This document shows, piece after piece, positions 1 to 5,619 of a stretch of DNA of 5,619 nucleotides. Below the pieces are notes generated by a model. That model was not told the origin of the DNA and did not search any database. It saw nothing but the letters and a program-made list of their open reading frames with translations. Each line of letters begins with the position of its first letter. Within the stretch, counting starts at the first letter, position 1. Source of the DNA: an uncultured Lachnospiraceae bacterium (GTDB lineage Bacteria; Bacillota_A; Clostridia; Lachnospirales; Lachnospiraceae); the NCBI GenBank assembly GCA_900556645.1, contig USPJ01000104.1, positions 1 through 5,619 of the forward strand, read 5' to 3'. Made by a program: the position numbers and the translations under genes.

Positions 1-464
1 TCAGTTCCTCTGCTCTTTTCACAAACAGATATAACATCGTTAACTGATACCTTGAATGATGGAATATCAACTTTTTTACCATTTACTAAGAAATGACCGT
101 GTGTTACTAATTGTCTAGCTTCGTTTCTTGAAGCACCGTATCCTAATCTGTAAACAACGTTATCTAATCTCATTTCTAATAATTTAAGTAAATTTTCACC
201 AGTAATACCTTTCATATTTTCAGCCTTTTCATAATAACTTCTGAATTGACTTTCTAATACTCCATATATTCTCTTAGCTTTTTGCTTTTCTCTTAATTGA
301 ACACCATAACCTGATATCTTTTTCTTGTTTGCTCCATGTTGTCCTGGTGCATAACTTCTTCTATCAAAAGCACATTTACCTGTATAACATCTATCCCCTT
401 TAAGGAATAACTTCATACCTTCTCTTCTACATAATCTACATGTAGCTCCAGTATATCTTGCCAT
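1..464 (-). CDS. rpsD: 30S ribosomal protein S4, partial (C-terminus outside window)
   Basis: S4 is a primary 16S rRNA-binding protein that nucleates assembly of the 30S body and in many bacteria also regulates ribosomal-protein expression. The frame is open from the ATG at 464 to the window edge, giving 154 of about 206 residues. The N-terminus reads [18 protein letters not shown], and Cys9, Cys12, Cys26 and Cys31 form the classic four-cysteine zinc site. Next come the APGQHG segment and the S4 RNA-binding fold, with [28 protein letters not shown] and the DVI..CEKSR region. The start has AGGAGG 8 bases upstream and lies 27 bases after rpsK. It is the last gene visible in the operon. Every Arg codon is AGA and every Gln codon is CAA, unlike genes upstream of the mid-rpsM switch. 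From memory, Lachnospiraceae S4 usually lacks these cysteines, so this copy does not fit the upstream genes. The identity as S4 is secure. Confidence 0.97.
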   Translation of the reverse strand, partial: MARYTGATCRLCRREGMKLFLKGDRCYTGKCAFDRRSYAPGQHGANKKKISGYGVQLREKQKAKRIYGVLESQFRSYYEKAENMKGITGENLLKLLEMRLDNVVYRLGYGASRNEARQLVTHGHFLVNGKKVDIPSFKVSVNDVISVCEKSRGT

Positions 465-491
465 TAATTACACCTCCTATTATGATTATTA

Positions 492-887
492 CTAAACTCT
501 TCTTCTCTTTGGTGGTCTGCATCCATTGTGTGGAATTGGAGTAACATCTTTTATTAAAGTTACTTCTAATCCTGCTGCTTGTAAAGATCTTATTGCTGCT
601 TCTCTACCAGCACCTGGACCCTTTACATATACTTCTATACTCTTTAATCCGTGTTCCATAGCTACCTTAGCTGCTGTTTCAGCTGCCATTTGAGCTGCAA
701 ATGGAGTACTTTTTCTTGATCCTCTAAATCCTAGAGCTCCTGCACTTGACCAAGATAAAGCATTTCCTACTGCATCTGTCAAAGTAACTATTGAGTTGTT
801 GAAAGTTGACTTGATGTGTGCTGCACCATGCTCAACGTTTTTTCTTTCTTTTCTTCTTCTAGTCTTTTTAACTTTTTGAGCTGCCAT
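492..887 (-). CDS. rpsK: 30S ribosomal protein S11
   Basis: S11 sits on the 30S platform, binds 16S rRNA and helps shape the mRNA exit and Shine-Dalgarno region. The protein has 131 residues, the normal length. A basic N-terminus ([10 protein letters not shown]) leads into [15 protein letters not shown], then [27 protein letters not shown], and the hallmark C-terminus [18 protein letters not shown]. The ATG at 887 has AGGAGG 7 bases upstream and starts 14 bases after the rpsM stop, so the genes are co-transcribed and probably translationally linked. Arg codons are all AGA and Gln codons all CAA, and the gene is AT-rich like rpsD. The N-terminal sequence looks like the Clostridiaceae/Peptostreptococcaceae form rather than the Lachnospiraceae form (recalled as MAKK... 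with HIQSSFNNTIVTLTD). That lineage statement is from memory; the function is certain. Confidence 0.98.
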   Translation of the reverse strand: MAAQKVKKTRRRKERKNVEHGAAHIKSTFNNSIVTLTDAVGNALSWSSAGALGFRGSRKSTPFAAQMAAETAAKVAMEHGLKSIEVYVKGPGAGREAAIRSLQAAGLEVTLIKDVTPIPHNGCRPPKRRRV

Positions 888-901
888 TTTCTATCCTCCT
901 A

Positions 902-1270
902 TTACTTCTTCTTATTTGCTATAGTCTTCTTAGGACCTTTTCTAGTTCTTGCATTAGTCTTAGTCTTTTGACCTCTAACTGGAAGACCTTTTCTATGTCT
1001 GATTCCTCTGTAGCATCCTATTTCTTGTAATCTCTTAATGTTTAAAGCAACCTCTCTTCTTAAATCACCTTCTACAGTCTGAGTCTCATCGATGACTGCA
1101 CTGATTCTCTTTACTTCTTCGTCAGTTAAATCTCTGACACGTGTATCAGGATCAACCTTTGCTTCGGCAAGGATACGGTTAGAGCTTACTCTTCCAATAC
1201 CGTAAATATAAGTTAAGCCGATTTCTACACGTTTTTCTCTTGGTAAATCTACACCTGCGATACGAGCCAT
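902..1270 (-). CDS. rpsM: 30S ribosomal protein S13 (mosaic codon use)
   Basis: S13 lies in the head of the 30S subunit, contacts the P-site tRNA and forms bridges to the 50S subunit. The 122-residue protein starts [18 protein letters not shown], has the helix-hairpin-helix-like segment [14 protein letters not shown], then DLTDEEV, and ends with the basic tail [15 protein letters not shown]...[12 protein letters not shown] place the start at 1270, not at the in-frame ATG at 1363, because MARIAGVD is the conserved S13 N-terminus and GGAGG stands 10 bases upstream of it. The first ~60 codons mix CGT and AGA and use CAG, ATC and GTC. From about codon 80 on, Arg is only AGA, Gln only CAA and Ile often ATA. 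The gene thus seems joined from two sources at about 1020-1085, without loss of frame or protein length. Confidence 0.97.
   Translation of the reverse strand: MARIAGVDLPREKRVEIGLTYIYGIGRVSSNRILAEAKVDPDTRVRDLTDEEVKRISAVIDETQTVEGDLRREVALNIKRLQEIGCYRGIRHRKGLPVRGQKTKTNARTRKGPKKTIANKKK
1020..1085. other. Composition and codon-use breakpoint inside rpsM
   Basis: Read along the minus strand, the last CAG codon (1079-1081) and the last CGT codon (about 1140) lie on the upstream side. The first CAA (1025-1027) and ATA (1019-1021) codons lie on the downstream side. From here to position 1 all Arg codons in rpsM, rpsK and rpsD are AGA and all Gln codons CAA. From here to 5619 CGT, CGG and CAG are common, including in another highly expressed ribosomal gene, rplO. 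The stretch between codes for the very conserved [20 protein letters not shown], a natural place for homologous recombination or for a false assembly join. The shift is visible directly; its cause is inferred. Confidence 0.6.
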
Positions 1271-1406
1271 GTGTGTTAAACCTCCATTATTTCTGTCTGT
1301 TATTTGTGTCACGAAACAAACCCATGCAGCTGCGGTCTCCCGCCCTGAAATGTGTGCATACACCTGCTTCGTTGTTACCTGTAATTCCCACTTATGGGAT
1401 TACATG

Positions 1407-1445
1407 AAAAAGTGATATATGCCTCTCGGTATTAAAGCATATATC
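1407..1445 (-). terminator. Terminator-like hairpin inside the operon (attenuator candidate)
   Basis: In the RNA, GAUAUAUGC (1445-1437) pairs perfectly with GCAUAUAUC (1422-1414). Three more inner pairs (two of them G-U) are possible. The stem is followed after two bases by five U (1411-1407). The form is that of an intrinsic terminator, but the stem is AU-rich and the U-run short, so termination is probably partial. It lies between rpmJ and rpsM and could tune the rpmJ to rpsM ratio. It could also just be a stability or processing hairpin. Confidence 0.35.
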
Positions 1446-1458
1446 GTTTTATTATGAA

Positions 1459-1488
1459 TAGCATAGTACTTAGAGCAATACCATGCTA
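1459..1488 (-). other. 10-bp stem-loop in the rpmJ-rpsM spacer
   Basis: UAGCAUGGUA (1488-1479) pairs with UACUAUGCUA (1468-1459), ten pairs including one G-U, around a ten-base loop. No U-run follows, so it is not a terminator by itself. It directly precedes the terminator-like hairpin at 1407-1445. Confidence 0.4.
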
Positions 1489-1518
1489 CAGCCGCACATA
1501 ATTCATTAAAACAAATAA

Positions 1519-1619
1519 GGTAGTTACGCTCGACTAACACGCCGTCTTCACCTTCGGTTTGCCGCCGCTAAGTCTCGGTAACGGCTTTCGCACTAAATTC
1601 AAGCTTCGTCTAAAGTCTC
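1519..1619 (-). repeat. Two related direct units in the rpmJ-rpsM spacer
   Basis: In transcript orientation two adjoining units (1619-1577, 43 bases; 1576-1519, 58 bases) both begin GAGACTT and end with a TTAGT-like word, a GCG or GAGCG core and a final ACC. The junction can fold as GCCGUUA (1585-1579) with UAGCGGC (1570-1564), seven pairs including one G-U. The segment is clearly richer in GC than the bases around it. I infer a small dispersed or REP-like element, possibly multi-copy in Lachnospiraceae, but a single window cannot show copy number. Confidence 0.4.
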
Positions 1620-1641
1620 GCTTTCATTAAGTGCTCAATGC

Positions 1642-1755
1642 CTATCCCTGTCTCTGTTTGTGTTTCGGATTCTCACAGATTACTCTGATGCTTCCTTTTC
1701 TCTTGATAACTTTGCATTTTTCGCAAATAGGTTTTACTGATGATCTTACTTTCAC
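1642..1755 (-). CDS. rpmJ: 50S ribosomal protein L36, zinc-binding form
   Basis: L36 is the smallest 50S protein; it binds 23S rRNA and helps the subunit mature. The 37 residues begin with (M)[13 protein letters not shown] and end [11 protein letters not shown]. Cys11, Cys14, Cys27 and His32 form the zinc site, so this is the C+ paralog type. The start codon is GTG at 1755, with AGGAG 8 bases upstream; the protein begins exactly where L36 usually begins, and no ATG in frame fits better. It lies downstream of a strong promoter candidate (1839-1867) and an untranslated leader of about 77 bases, and is followed by the long structured spacer before rpsM. Its codons (CAG, ATC) match the upstream genes. 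Confidence 0.96.
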   Translation of the reverse strand: MKVRSSVKPICEKCKVIKRKGSIRVICENPKHKQRQG

Positions 1756-1838
1756 AGCAAACTCTCCTTTCTTCTATTGCCCCATTTCATGCGGTTTTCC
1801 GGCATTTTATGGGTATTTTCCAAAAGTGTCCGACTAAC

Positions 1839-1867
1839 ATTATAGCACGCACACCCTTAAAAATCAA
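1839..1867 (-). promoter_or_regulatory. Sigma-A-type promoter for rpmJ and the alpha genes
   Basis: On the minus strand TTGATT (1867-1862) is followed after exactly 17 bases by TATAAT (1844-1839), with a TG one base before the -10 (extended -10). Transcription would start near 1832, leaving a leader of about 77 bases before the rpmJ GTG. The leader may form a small hairpin (1789-1805) upstream of the AGGAG. It lies just after the infA stop, which suggests that rpmJ-rpsM-rpsK-rpsD can be expressed apart from the spc genes. Confidence 0.7.
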
Positions 1868-1875
1868 GCTATTTT

Positions 1876-2094
1876 TTATTTGTCTCTCCAGATGATTCTG
1901 CCCTTGGTCAGGTCATACGGAGACATCTCGATGGTTACCTTATCTCCCGGTAAAATACGGATAAAGTTCATACGCAGCTTTCCGCTGATATGTGCTAAAA
2001 TCTGATGTCCGTTTTCCAGTTCCACTTGAAACATTGCGTTCGGTAACTTTTCAACAACGGTTCCTTCTACTTCAATTACATCTGCTTTTGACAT
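1876..2094 (-). CDS. infA: Translation initiation factor IF-1
   Basis: IF-1 binds the 30S A site during initiation and supports IF-2 and IF-3. The 72-residue protein [20 protein letters not shown] is one S1/OB-fold domain, with [28 protein letters not shown] and the C-terminus [11 protein letters not shown], all standard. Two in-frame ATGs exist, at 2100 and 2094. I chose 2094, because AGGAGG (2103-2108) lies only 2 bases before the first but 8 bases before the second, and [11 protein letters not shown] is the normal family start. It follows the KOW gene by about 15 bases, overlapping only its ribosome-binding region. It is the last gene before the internal promoter. Confidence 0.97.
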   Translation of the reverse strand: MSKADVIEVEGTVVEKLPNAMFQVELENGHQILAHISGKLRMNFIRILPGDKVTIEMSPYDLTKGRIIWRDK

Positions 2095-2102
2095 TTTCAT
2101 TT

Positions 2103-2108
2103 CCTCCT
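2103..2108 (-). promoter_or_regulatory. Ribosome binding site that fixes the infA start
   Basis: AGGAGG on the minus strand ends 8 bases before the ATG at 2094 and only 2 bases before the ATG at 2100. Only the downstream ATG has workable spacing, which supports a 72-residue IF-1 and not 74. Confidence 0.75.
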
Positions 2109-2109
2109 C

Positions 2110-2382
2110 TTATATGAAATCCTCTGATTCCTGTCTTAACTTTTGATATATTTTGATTGCACGTTTGACATTTTCATTGGTCATTCCCGCTCCCATGACT
2201 CCTGTCACTTCCGTGGGAAGATTTTTGATAAGCTGGATATGCTTTTTGTTTTTCTTTTTAGGCTTCTCCAGCGACTTTGTCGTTCCGTTTACCAGATATA
2301 CATATTCCTCATCTTCTTTTAATAAGAAATAAATCTGATTTTTGTCGTGTCCTGCTTTGGTTTTCGCAAAGAATGTGTCCAT
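2110..2382 (-). CDS. KOW-domain RNA-binding protein (L14e/L6e/L27e-like)
   Basis: This is a small basic protein of 90 residues of the KOW-domain family that many Firmicutes encode between map and infA. The first ~35 residues show a KOW-like pattern: AKTKAGHDKNQIYFLL, then acidic KEDEEYVYLVNG. A lysine-rich linker (KPKKKNKKHIQLIKN, residues 40-54) and a probably helical C-terminal part (NENVKRAIKIYQKL) follow. The likely role is binding rRNA or the ribosome, inferred from the family and the setting; the exact function is not known to me. The ATG at 2382 has AGGAGG 6 bases upstream and lies 13 bases after map. The KOW core is somewhat divergent: the usual G-D-K-G turn is here GHDKNQ. Its place and composition agree with the neighbours, with no sign of transfer. 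Confidence 0.85.
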   Translation of the reverse strand: MDTFFAKTKAGHDKNQIYFLLKEDEEYVYLVNGTTKSLEKPKKKNKKHIQLIKNLPTEVTGVMGAGMTNENVKRAIKIYQKLRQESEDFI

Positions 2383-2395
2383 CCGTTTCCTCCTC

Positions 2396-3169
2396 TTACA
2401 GCTTTGCCTTTTCTTCCTCGGTAAGAGTCAGAATTTCCGGTTCTCCCTCTGTAATCAGTATGGTATTCTCATAGTGAGCGGATAAGGTTCCATCCTCCGA
2501 CACAACTGTCCAATCATCATCTAACCATTCCACATCCGGACGCCCTGCATTAATCATAGGTTCGATTGCTAAGGTCATTCCACTCCGCAGCTTGATTCCT
2601 CTGCGAAACTGTCTGAAATTTGGAATCTCCGGTTCTTCATGTAAGTGTGCTCCAATTCCATGTCCCACCAAATCTCTGACCACTCCATATCCGAATCCTT
2701 CGGCATAGTCGCCGATTGCTCCCGATATTTCGTATAAGTGATTCCCTGCTTTGGCATATTTGATACCTTCAAAGAAACTCTGTCTGGTTCTTTCTATTAA
2801 AAGAACTGCTTCCTGGGAAATTTCTCCGATACCATGGGTTCTGGCGGCATCGGAATGATAACCTTTGTAGATTACTCCAATGTCCAGACTTACAATATCA
2901 CCTTCCTGCAAAAGATGGTGCTTATTTGGAATCCCATGTACTACCTCATCATTTACAGATACACAGACGCTTGCCGGATATCCCTGATAATTCTTAAAGG
3001 ACGGCTCACATCCATAGCTTCTTATCATTTCTTCTCCGAGTCTGTCTACCTCAAAGGTAGACATTCCCGGTTTTAATTCATTTCCCAGATTTTGATGAAC
3101 CTTCGCAAGAATTTCACCTGCGGCTCTCATCAATTCAATTTCTCTTGCAGATTTTATCGTTACCGGCAT
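2396..3169 (-). CDS. map: Methionine aminopeptidase, type I
   Basis: This enzyme removes the initiator methionine from new proteins after deformylation, working near the ribosome exit tunnel. The 257-residue pita-bread fold (M24A) is complete. The five metal ligands are Asp96 (VSLDIG), Asp107 (HSDAART), His170 (LVGHGIGAHLHEEP), Glu203 (LAIEPM) and Glu234 (HYENTI). His78 (NDEVVHGIP) and His177 are the substrate-handling histidines. There is no N-terminal zinc-finger or linker extension, so this is the short bacterial class. The ATG at 3169 lies three bases after the adk stop, and its AGGAG sits inside the 3' end of adk, which suggests coupled translation. The KOW gene follows after 13 bases. 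Codon use is mixed (CTG, CCG, AGA), like secY and adk. Confidence 0.98.
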   Translation of the reverse strand: MPVTIKSAREIELMRAAGEILAKVHQNLGNELKPGMSTFEVDRLGEEMIRSYGCEPSFKNYQGYPASVCVSVNDEVVHGIPNKHHLLQEGDIVSLDIGVIYKGYHSDAARTHGIGEISQEAVLLIERTRQSFFEGIKYAKAGNHLYEISGAIGDYAEGFGYGVVRDLVGHGIGAHLHEEPEIPNFRQFRRGIKLRSGMTLAIEPMINAGRPDVEWLDDDWTVVSEDGTLSAHYENTILITEGEPEILTLTEEEKAKL

Positions 3170-3172
3170 ATT

Positions 3173-3817
3173 CTATGCTCCTAAGATTTCAACGATAGAG
3201 GCAAAGCCTTCTTCTACACTCTTTGTTCCATCGATTTCTTTTAAAATACCCTGTTTTGCATAGTACTCAATCAATGGCTGTGTCTGCTCATGGTATACGC
3301 CTAAACGTTTTAATACAGTCTCTGGCTGGTCATCCGCTCTGAACTGTAATTCGCCGCCGCAGTGATCGCAGATTCCCTCTGTCTTTGGAGGAATGTTTAC
3401 AATGTGGAACGGTGCTCCACATTTTGTACATACACGTCTGCCTGACATTCTCTCTACGATTTTTTCATCAGCAATTTCGATGTCCAATGCATAGTCCATC
3501 TTCTCATTGATTTTCTCAAGTGCCGCTGTCAATGCTTCTGCCTGCGGAATTGTACGTGGGAATCCATCTAATACAAATCCGTTTTTGCAGTCCTCCTGCT
3601 GGATTCTATCCATAACTAAGTCACAGGTCAGTTCATCCGGTACTAAAAGACCCTGATCCATGTACTCTTTTGCTTTCTTTCCTAATTCTGTTCCCTCTTT
3701 GATATTTGCACGGAAGATATCTCCTGTGGAAATATGAGGAATGCTATATTTCTCTGAAATTTTCTTTGCGTGTGTTCCTTTTCCTGCACCCGGTGCACCT
3801 AACATAATAATTTTCAT
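3173..3817 (-). CDS. adk: Adenylate kinase, zinc-LID long form
   Basis: Adenylate kinase catalyses ATP + AMP to 2 ADP in the cytosol and balances the adenylate pool. The 214 residues are the long bacterial form. The P-loop is GAPGAGKGT (7-15), the AMP-binding part includes STGD (30-33), and DGFPR spans 84-88. The LID (about 127-160) has Cys130, Cys133, Cys150 and Cys153 as a four-cysteine zinc site, common in Gram-positives. I set the start at 3817, where [10 protein letters not shown] begins with AAGGAGG 7 bases upstream. The longer open frame to 3892 would add 25 residues not usual for the family and would overlap secY. It sits between secY and map, the usual place in the spc operon, after a 67-base gap with a stem-loop. 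Confidence 0.98.
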   Translation of the reverse strand: MKIIMLGAPGAGKGTHAKKISEKYSIPHISTGDIFRANIKEGTELGKKAKEYMDQGLLVPDELTCDLVMDRIQQEDCKNGFVLDGFPRTIPQAEALTAALEKINEKMDYALDIEIADEKIVERMSGRRVCTKCGAPFHIVNIPPKTEGICDHCGGELQFRADDQPETVLKRLGVYHEQTQPLIEYYAKQGILKEIDGTKSVEEGFASIVEILGA

Positions 3818-3844
3818 GTTAAAACCTCCTTTATAAACACCATT

Positions 3845-3870
3845 GGAGATACGGCTTTGCCTGTATCTCC
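3845..3870 (-). other. Stable stem-loop between secY and adk
   Basis: In the RNA, GGAGAUAC (3870-3863) pairs perfectly with GUAUCUCC (3852-3845). After one bulged A, GGC pairs with GCC around an AAA loop, eleven pairs in all. No U-run follows, and AAGGAGG of adk comes about 15 bases later. It therefore looks like an mRNA processing or stability element, or a weak brake on translation of adk, not a terminator. Confidence 0.6.
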
Positions 3871-3884
3871 TGTGGTTCACATTA

Positions 3885-5201
3885 TTAGTCATTTAAAAAG
3901 CCTTTATAGTAACGAACCCTCATCTGTGATTCAATTTGTTTTAATGTTTCGATAACAACACCTACGATAATGATGATAGATGTTCCACCGAAGCTGACGC
4001 TCGCACTAAATACTCCGTTGAAGAAAATCGGAATAATCGCTACGATAGTCAAACCGATAGCTCCTATAAAAATAATGTAATTCAATATATTTGTCAAATA
4101 ATCACTGGTTGGTTTACCCGGTCTGATACCCGGAATAAATCCACCTGCTTTCTTCATGTTATTAGCAATTTCCATTGGATTAAAGGTAATGGATGTGTAG
4201 AAATATGCAAATAAAATCAGCAACAGAATATACACAATCATACCGATGGTATAAATCGGTTCTGACGGATTACACCAGTTAGACTGGGACAATCCTTTCA
4301 AAATCTTACTCCATACACCGGTTCCCTCATTTTTTCCTAAAATGGTTGCGATTACAACCGGAAACTGCATCAGGGACTGGGCGAAGATAACCGGGATAAC
4401 TCCCGCCGTGTTGACCTTCATCGGAATGAATGTCGACTGTCCTCCCACCTGTTTTCTTCCCTGAATCTTCTTGGAATACTGTACCGGAATCTTGCGGACT
4501 GCATCCTGAAGTATAACTACGAAGACTACAGTTACTAAAATGATTGCAATGATGATTGCTGCTGCCAGCACACCTTTTGCAGGAGATTTTCCTGCTACAA
4601 ACTGCTCGTACAGTGCATTTAAGTCTGCCGGAATACGGGAGATAATATTGATGACAAGGACGATGGAAATACCATTTCCCACACCCTTCTCGGTAATTCT
4701 CTCACCAATCCACATAACAACCGCAGAACCGGCTGTTAAAATAGCCACAACCATGATTACATTTTTTGCATCAAATGCATCCAGATAGCCCGCTCTTCCG
4801 AAGCCGATTGCCATGGCTGTTCCCTCGATGAGTGCCAGCACAACCGTCAGATAACGGGTAATCTTTGTAATTTTCTTTCTTCCGTCTTCTCCGTCCTTTT
4901 GTAATTCCTCTAATTTCGGAATTGCAATGGTTAACAGCTGAATAATGATGGAAGATGTGATGTACGGTGTAATGTTCAGTGCAAAGACGGACATCTGATA
5001 AAAAGAGCCGCCGGTAATTGCATCAAGGAAGCTGAATGCATCGCCTCCCTGAGTTGCAAACCAGTTTGCAAATACCTGACTGTTTACACCCGGAACAGGC
5101 AACTGTGAGCCTATTCTAATCACAATGAGCATTAAGAATGTATAAATAATACGTTTTCTAATATCCTCAATCTTAAAGGCATTGCGGAGTGTCTCCAGCA
5201 T
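3885..5201 (-). CDS. secY: Protein translocase subunit SecY
   Basis: SecY is the channel of the Sec translocon. With SecE and SecG it moves proteins through, or inserts them into, the cytoplasmic membrane, using SecA or the ribosome as partner. The protein has 438 residues and about ten membrane segments: roughly 17-35, 72-94, 117-136, 147-166, 176-192, 210-231, 262-284, 315-337, 371-392 and 405-420. Family signatures seen are PVPGV (35-39), [20 protein letters not shown] (64-83), GVGNGISI (173-180), the C4 loop with [15 protein letters not shown] (247-260), and the C5 loop with [22 protein letters not shown] (341-362). The ATG overlaps the rplO stop by one base (TAATG), with GAGGTGAT just upstream, so translation is probably coupled. 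It is followed by the stem-loop and then adk. Nothing is missing or unusual. Confidence 0.99.
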   Translation of the reverse strand: MLETLRNAFKIEDIRKRIIYTFLMLIVIRIGSQLPVPGVNSQVFANWFATQGGDAFSFLDAITGGSFYQMSVFALNITPYITSSIIIQLLTIAIPKLEELQKDGEDGRKKITKITRYLTVVLALIEGTAMAIGFGRAGYLDAFDAKNVIMVVAILTAGSAVVMWIGERITEKGVGNGISIVLVINIISRIPADLNALYEQFVAGKSPAKGVLAAAIIIAIILVTVVFVVILQDAVRKIPVQYSKKIQGRKQVGGQSTFIPMKVNTAGVIPVIFAQSLMQFPVVIATILGKNEGTGVWSKILKGLSQSNWCNPSEPIYTIGMIVYILLLILFAYFYTSITFNPMEIANNMKKAGGFIPGIRPGKPTSDYLTNILNYIIFIGAIGLTIVAIIPIFFNGVFSASVSFGGTSIIIIVGVVIETLKQIESQMRVRYYKGFLND

Positions 5202-5619
5202 TAGATCACCTCTGCTTTTCCACCAAGAGCCTCAATTTTTTCTTTTGCACTTGCACTGAATGCATTTGCCTGAACTGTAAGCTTCTTAGTAAATTCACCG
5301 TTTCCAAGAATCTTTACGCCATCTCTTGGATTCTTAACGATTCCTTTCTCGATTAATGTGTCTACAGAAACAACTGCATCATTGTCGAAGACTTCCAATG
5401 CTGAGAGATTGATACCAACGATTTCTTTGCTGTTACGATTGGTAAATCCTCTCTTTGGTAATCTTCTGTATAATGGCATCTGACCACCTTCAAAACCTGG
5501 TCTCGGAGCTCCTGAACGAGCTTTCTGTCCTTTATGACCTTTTCCGGCTGTCTTACCATTTCCTGAACCGTGTCCACGTCCTCTTCTGAAATTATCACTC
5601 TGCTTTGATCCGTCAGCAG
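5201..5619 (-). CDS. rplO: 50S ribosomal protein L15, partial (N-terminus outside window)
   Basis: L15 is a late-assembling 50S protein bound to 23S rRNA. The frame is open to the window edge and 138 residues are visible (about nine N-terminal ones are missing). They start [20 protein letters not shown], then the Gly/Lys-rich rRNA-binding stretch [16 protein letters not shown], then [17 protein letters not shown]. The globular C-terminal domain ends with [20 protein letters not shown]. The ATG at 5479 is internal (the M of GGQMPLYRR), not the start. The stop shares one base with the secY ATG, the classic rplO-secY coupling. Codons include CGT and CAG, in contrast to rpsK and rpsD, although both are highly expressed ribosomal genes. 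The N-terminal sequence looks like Lachnospiraceae L15 (from memory). Confidence 0.97.
   Translation of the reverse strand, partial: ADGSKQSDNFRRGRGHGSGNGKTAGKGHKGQKARSGAPRPGFEGGQMPLYRRLPKRGFTNRNSKEIVGINLSALEVFDNDAVVSVDTLIEKGIVKNPRDGVKILGNGEFTKKLTVQANAFSASAKEKIEALGGKAEVI

Larger units (their letters stand above)
1271..1641 (-). other. 371-base structured spacer between rpmJ and rpsM
   Basis: No credible gene lies here on either strand. In transcript orientation the spacer holds, in order: two related GC-richer units (1577-1619 and 1519-1576); a 10-bp hairpin (1459-1488); an AT-rich hairpin with a U-run (1407-1445); a 9-bp hairpin with one bulged A and a UAAG loop (1381-1403); a small GCGG-GAGA-CCGC hairpin with a GNRA-type loop (1327-1347); and the rpsM ribosome binding site (1281-1285). 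Gaps between these two genes are commonly shorter, so this may be an inserted dispersed element, a regulatory leader for the S13-S11-S4 group, or both. I do not recognise a named RNA family. Confidence 0.5.

Noticed and set aside
1271..1363. N-terminal extension of S13 to the ATG at 1363 (31 extra residues)
   Set aside because: MARIAGVD at 1270 is the conserved start with a good GGAGG; the extension matches no S13 form I know and runs through the structured spacer.
1451..1478. Second promoter (TTGCTC, 16 bases, CATAAT) upstream of rpsM
   Set aside because: The -35 is weak, the spacing is one short and it lies in the 1459-1488 hairpin; too poor to call without transcript data.
1631..1837. Plus-strand open frame of 68 codons
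   Set aside because: It is the antisense shadow of rpmJ and its leader; low-complexity hydrophobic translation with no credible ribosome binding site.
2575..2772. Minus-strand frame inside map
   Set aside because: Out-of-frame shadow of the intact methionine aminopeptidase gene.
3818..3892. N-terminal extension of adenylate kinase to 3892
   Set aside because: It would add 25 non-family residues, translate through the stem-loop and overlap secY; the start at 3817 has a strong ribosome binding site.
4540..4788. Plus-strand open frame opposite secY
   Set aside because: Shadow of the secY coding sequence; its hydrophobic content mirrors the membrane segments.
5362..5598. Minus-strand frame overlapping rplO
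   Set aside because: Out-of-frame shadow; the L15 frame is clear across the same bases.
1..5619. CRISPR array, insertion sequence, tRNA or defence system
   Set aside because: Looked for spaced exact repeats, transposase motifs and tRNA arms; none seen. Apart from the spacer and the mosaic join, this is an ordinary ribosomal operon.

Overview
The window lies in the spc/alpha ribosomal-protein supercluster of a Gram-positive Firmicute (Clostridia). Every gene is on the minus strand, so transcription runs from 5619 towards 1. In that direction the order is: L15 (rplO, start outside the window), SecY, adenylate kinase, methionine aminopeptidase, a small KOW-domain RNA-binding protein, IF-1, L36 (rpmJ, 37 aa with a GTG start), S13, S11 and S4 (rpsD, end outside the window). 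This is a classic housekeeping layout. The KOW gene between map and infA is typical of Firmicutes, and almost every start has a strong AGGAGG-type ribosome binding site.

Layout: 5619-1876 is a tight block (rplO-secY-adk-map-KOW-infA). Genes overlap or lie 3-13 bases apart, except for a 67-base secY/adk gap that holds a stable stem-loop. A good sigma-A-type promoter (TTGATT, 17 bases, extended TATAAT) lies between infA and rpmJ, so the alpha part (rpmJ-rpsM-rpsK-rpsD) probably has its own promoter. After rpmJ comes a 371-base gene-free spacer that is long for this operon. It is rich in RNA structure: two related direct units, several hairpins and one terminator-like hairpin. Then rpsM, rpsK and rpsD follow with short gaps.

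The most notable observation is a sharp change of composition and codon use inside rpsM, at about 1020-1085. Upstream of it (rplO to the first half of rpsM) the genes use CGT/CGG/CAG/CTG freely, and the proteins resemble Lachnospiraceae. Downstream (3' part of rpsM, all of rpsK, visible rpsD) every Arg codon I read is AGA and every Gln codon is CAA. The S4 there carries the four-cysteine zinc site, and S11 and S4 look like those of Clostridiaceae or Peptostreptococcaceae. The window is therefore probably a mosaic. It could be a chimeric (for example metagenomic) assembly joined within a conserved rpsM stretch, or a real homologous replacement of the alpha-operon end. The sequence alone cannot separate these.

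Together the genes supply ribosomal proteins of both subunits, initiation (IF-1), membrane insertion and secretion (SecY), N-terminal methionine removal (Map) and adenylate energy balance (Adk). I see no defence, mobile or biosynthetic system.
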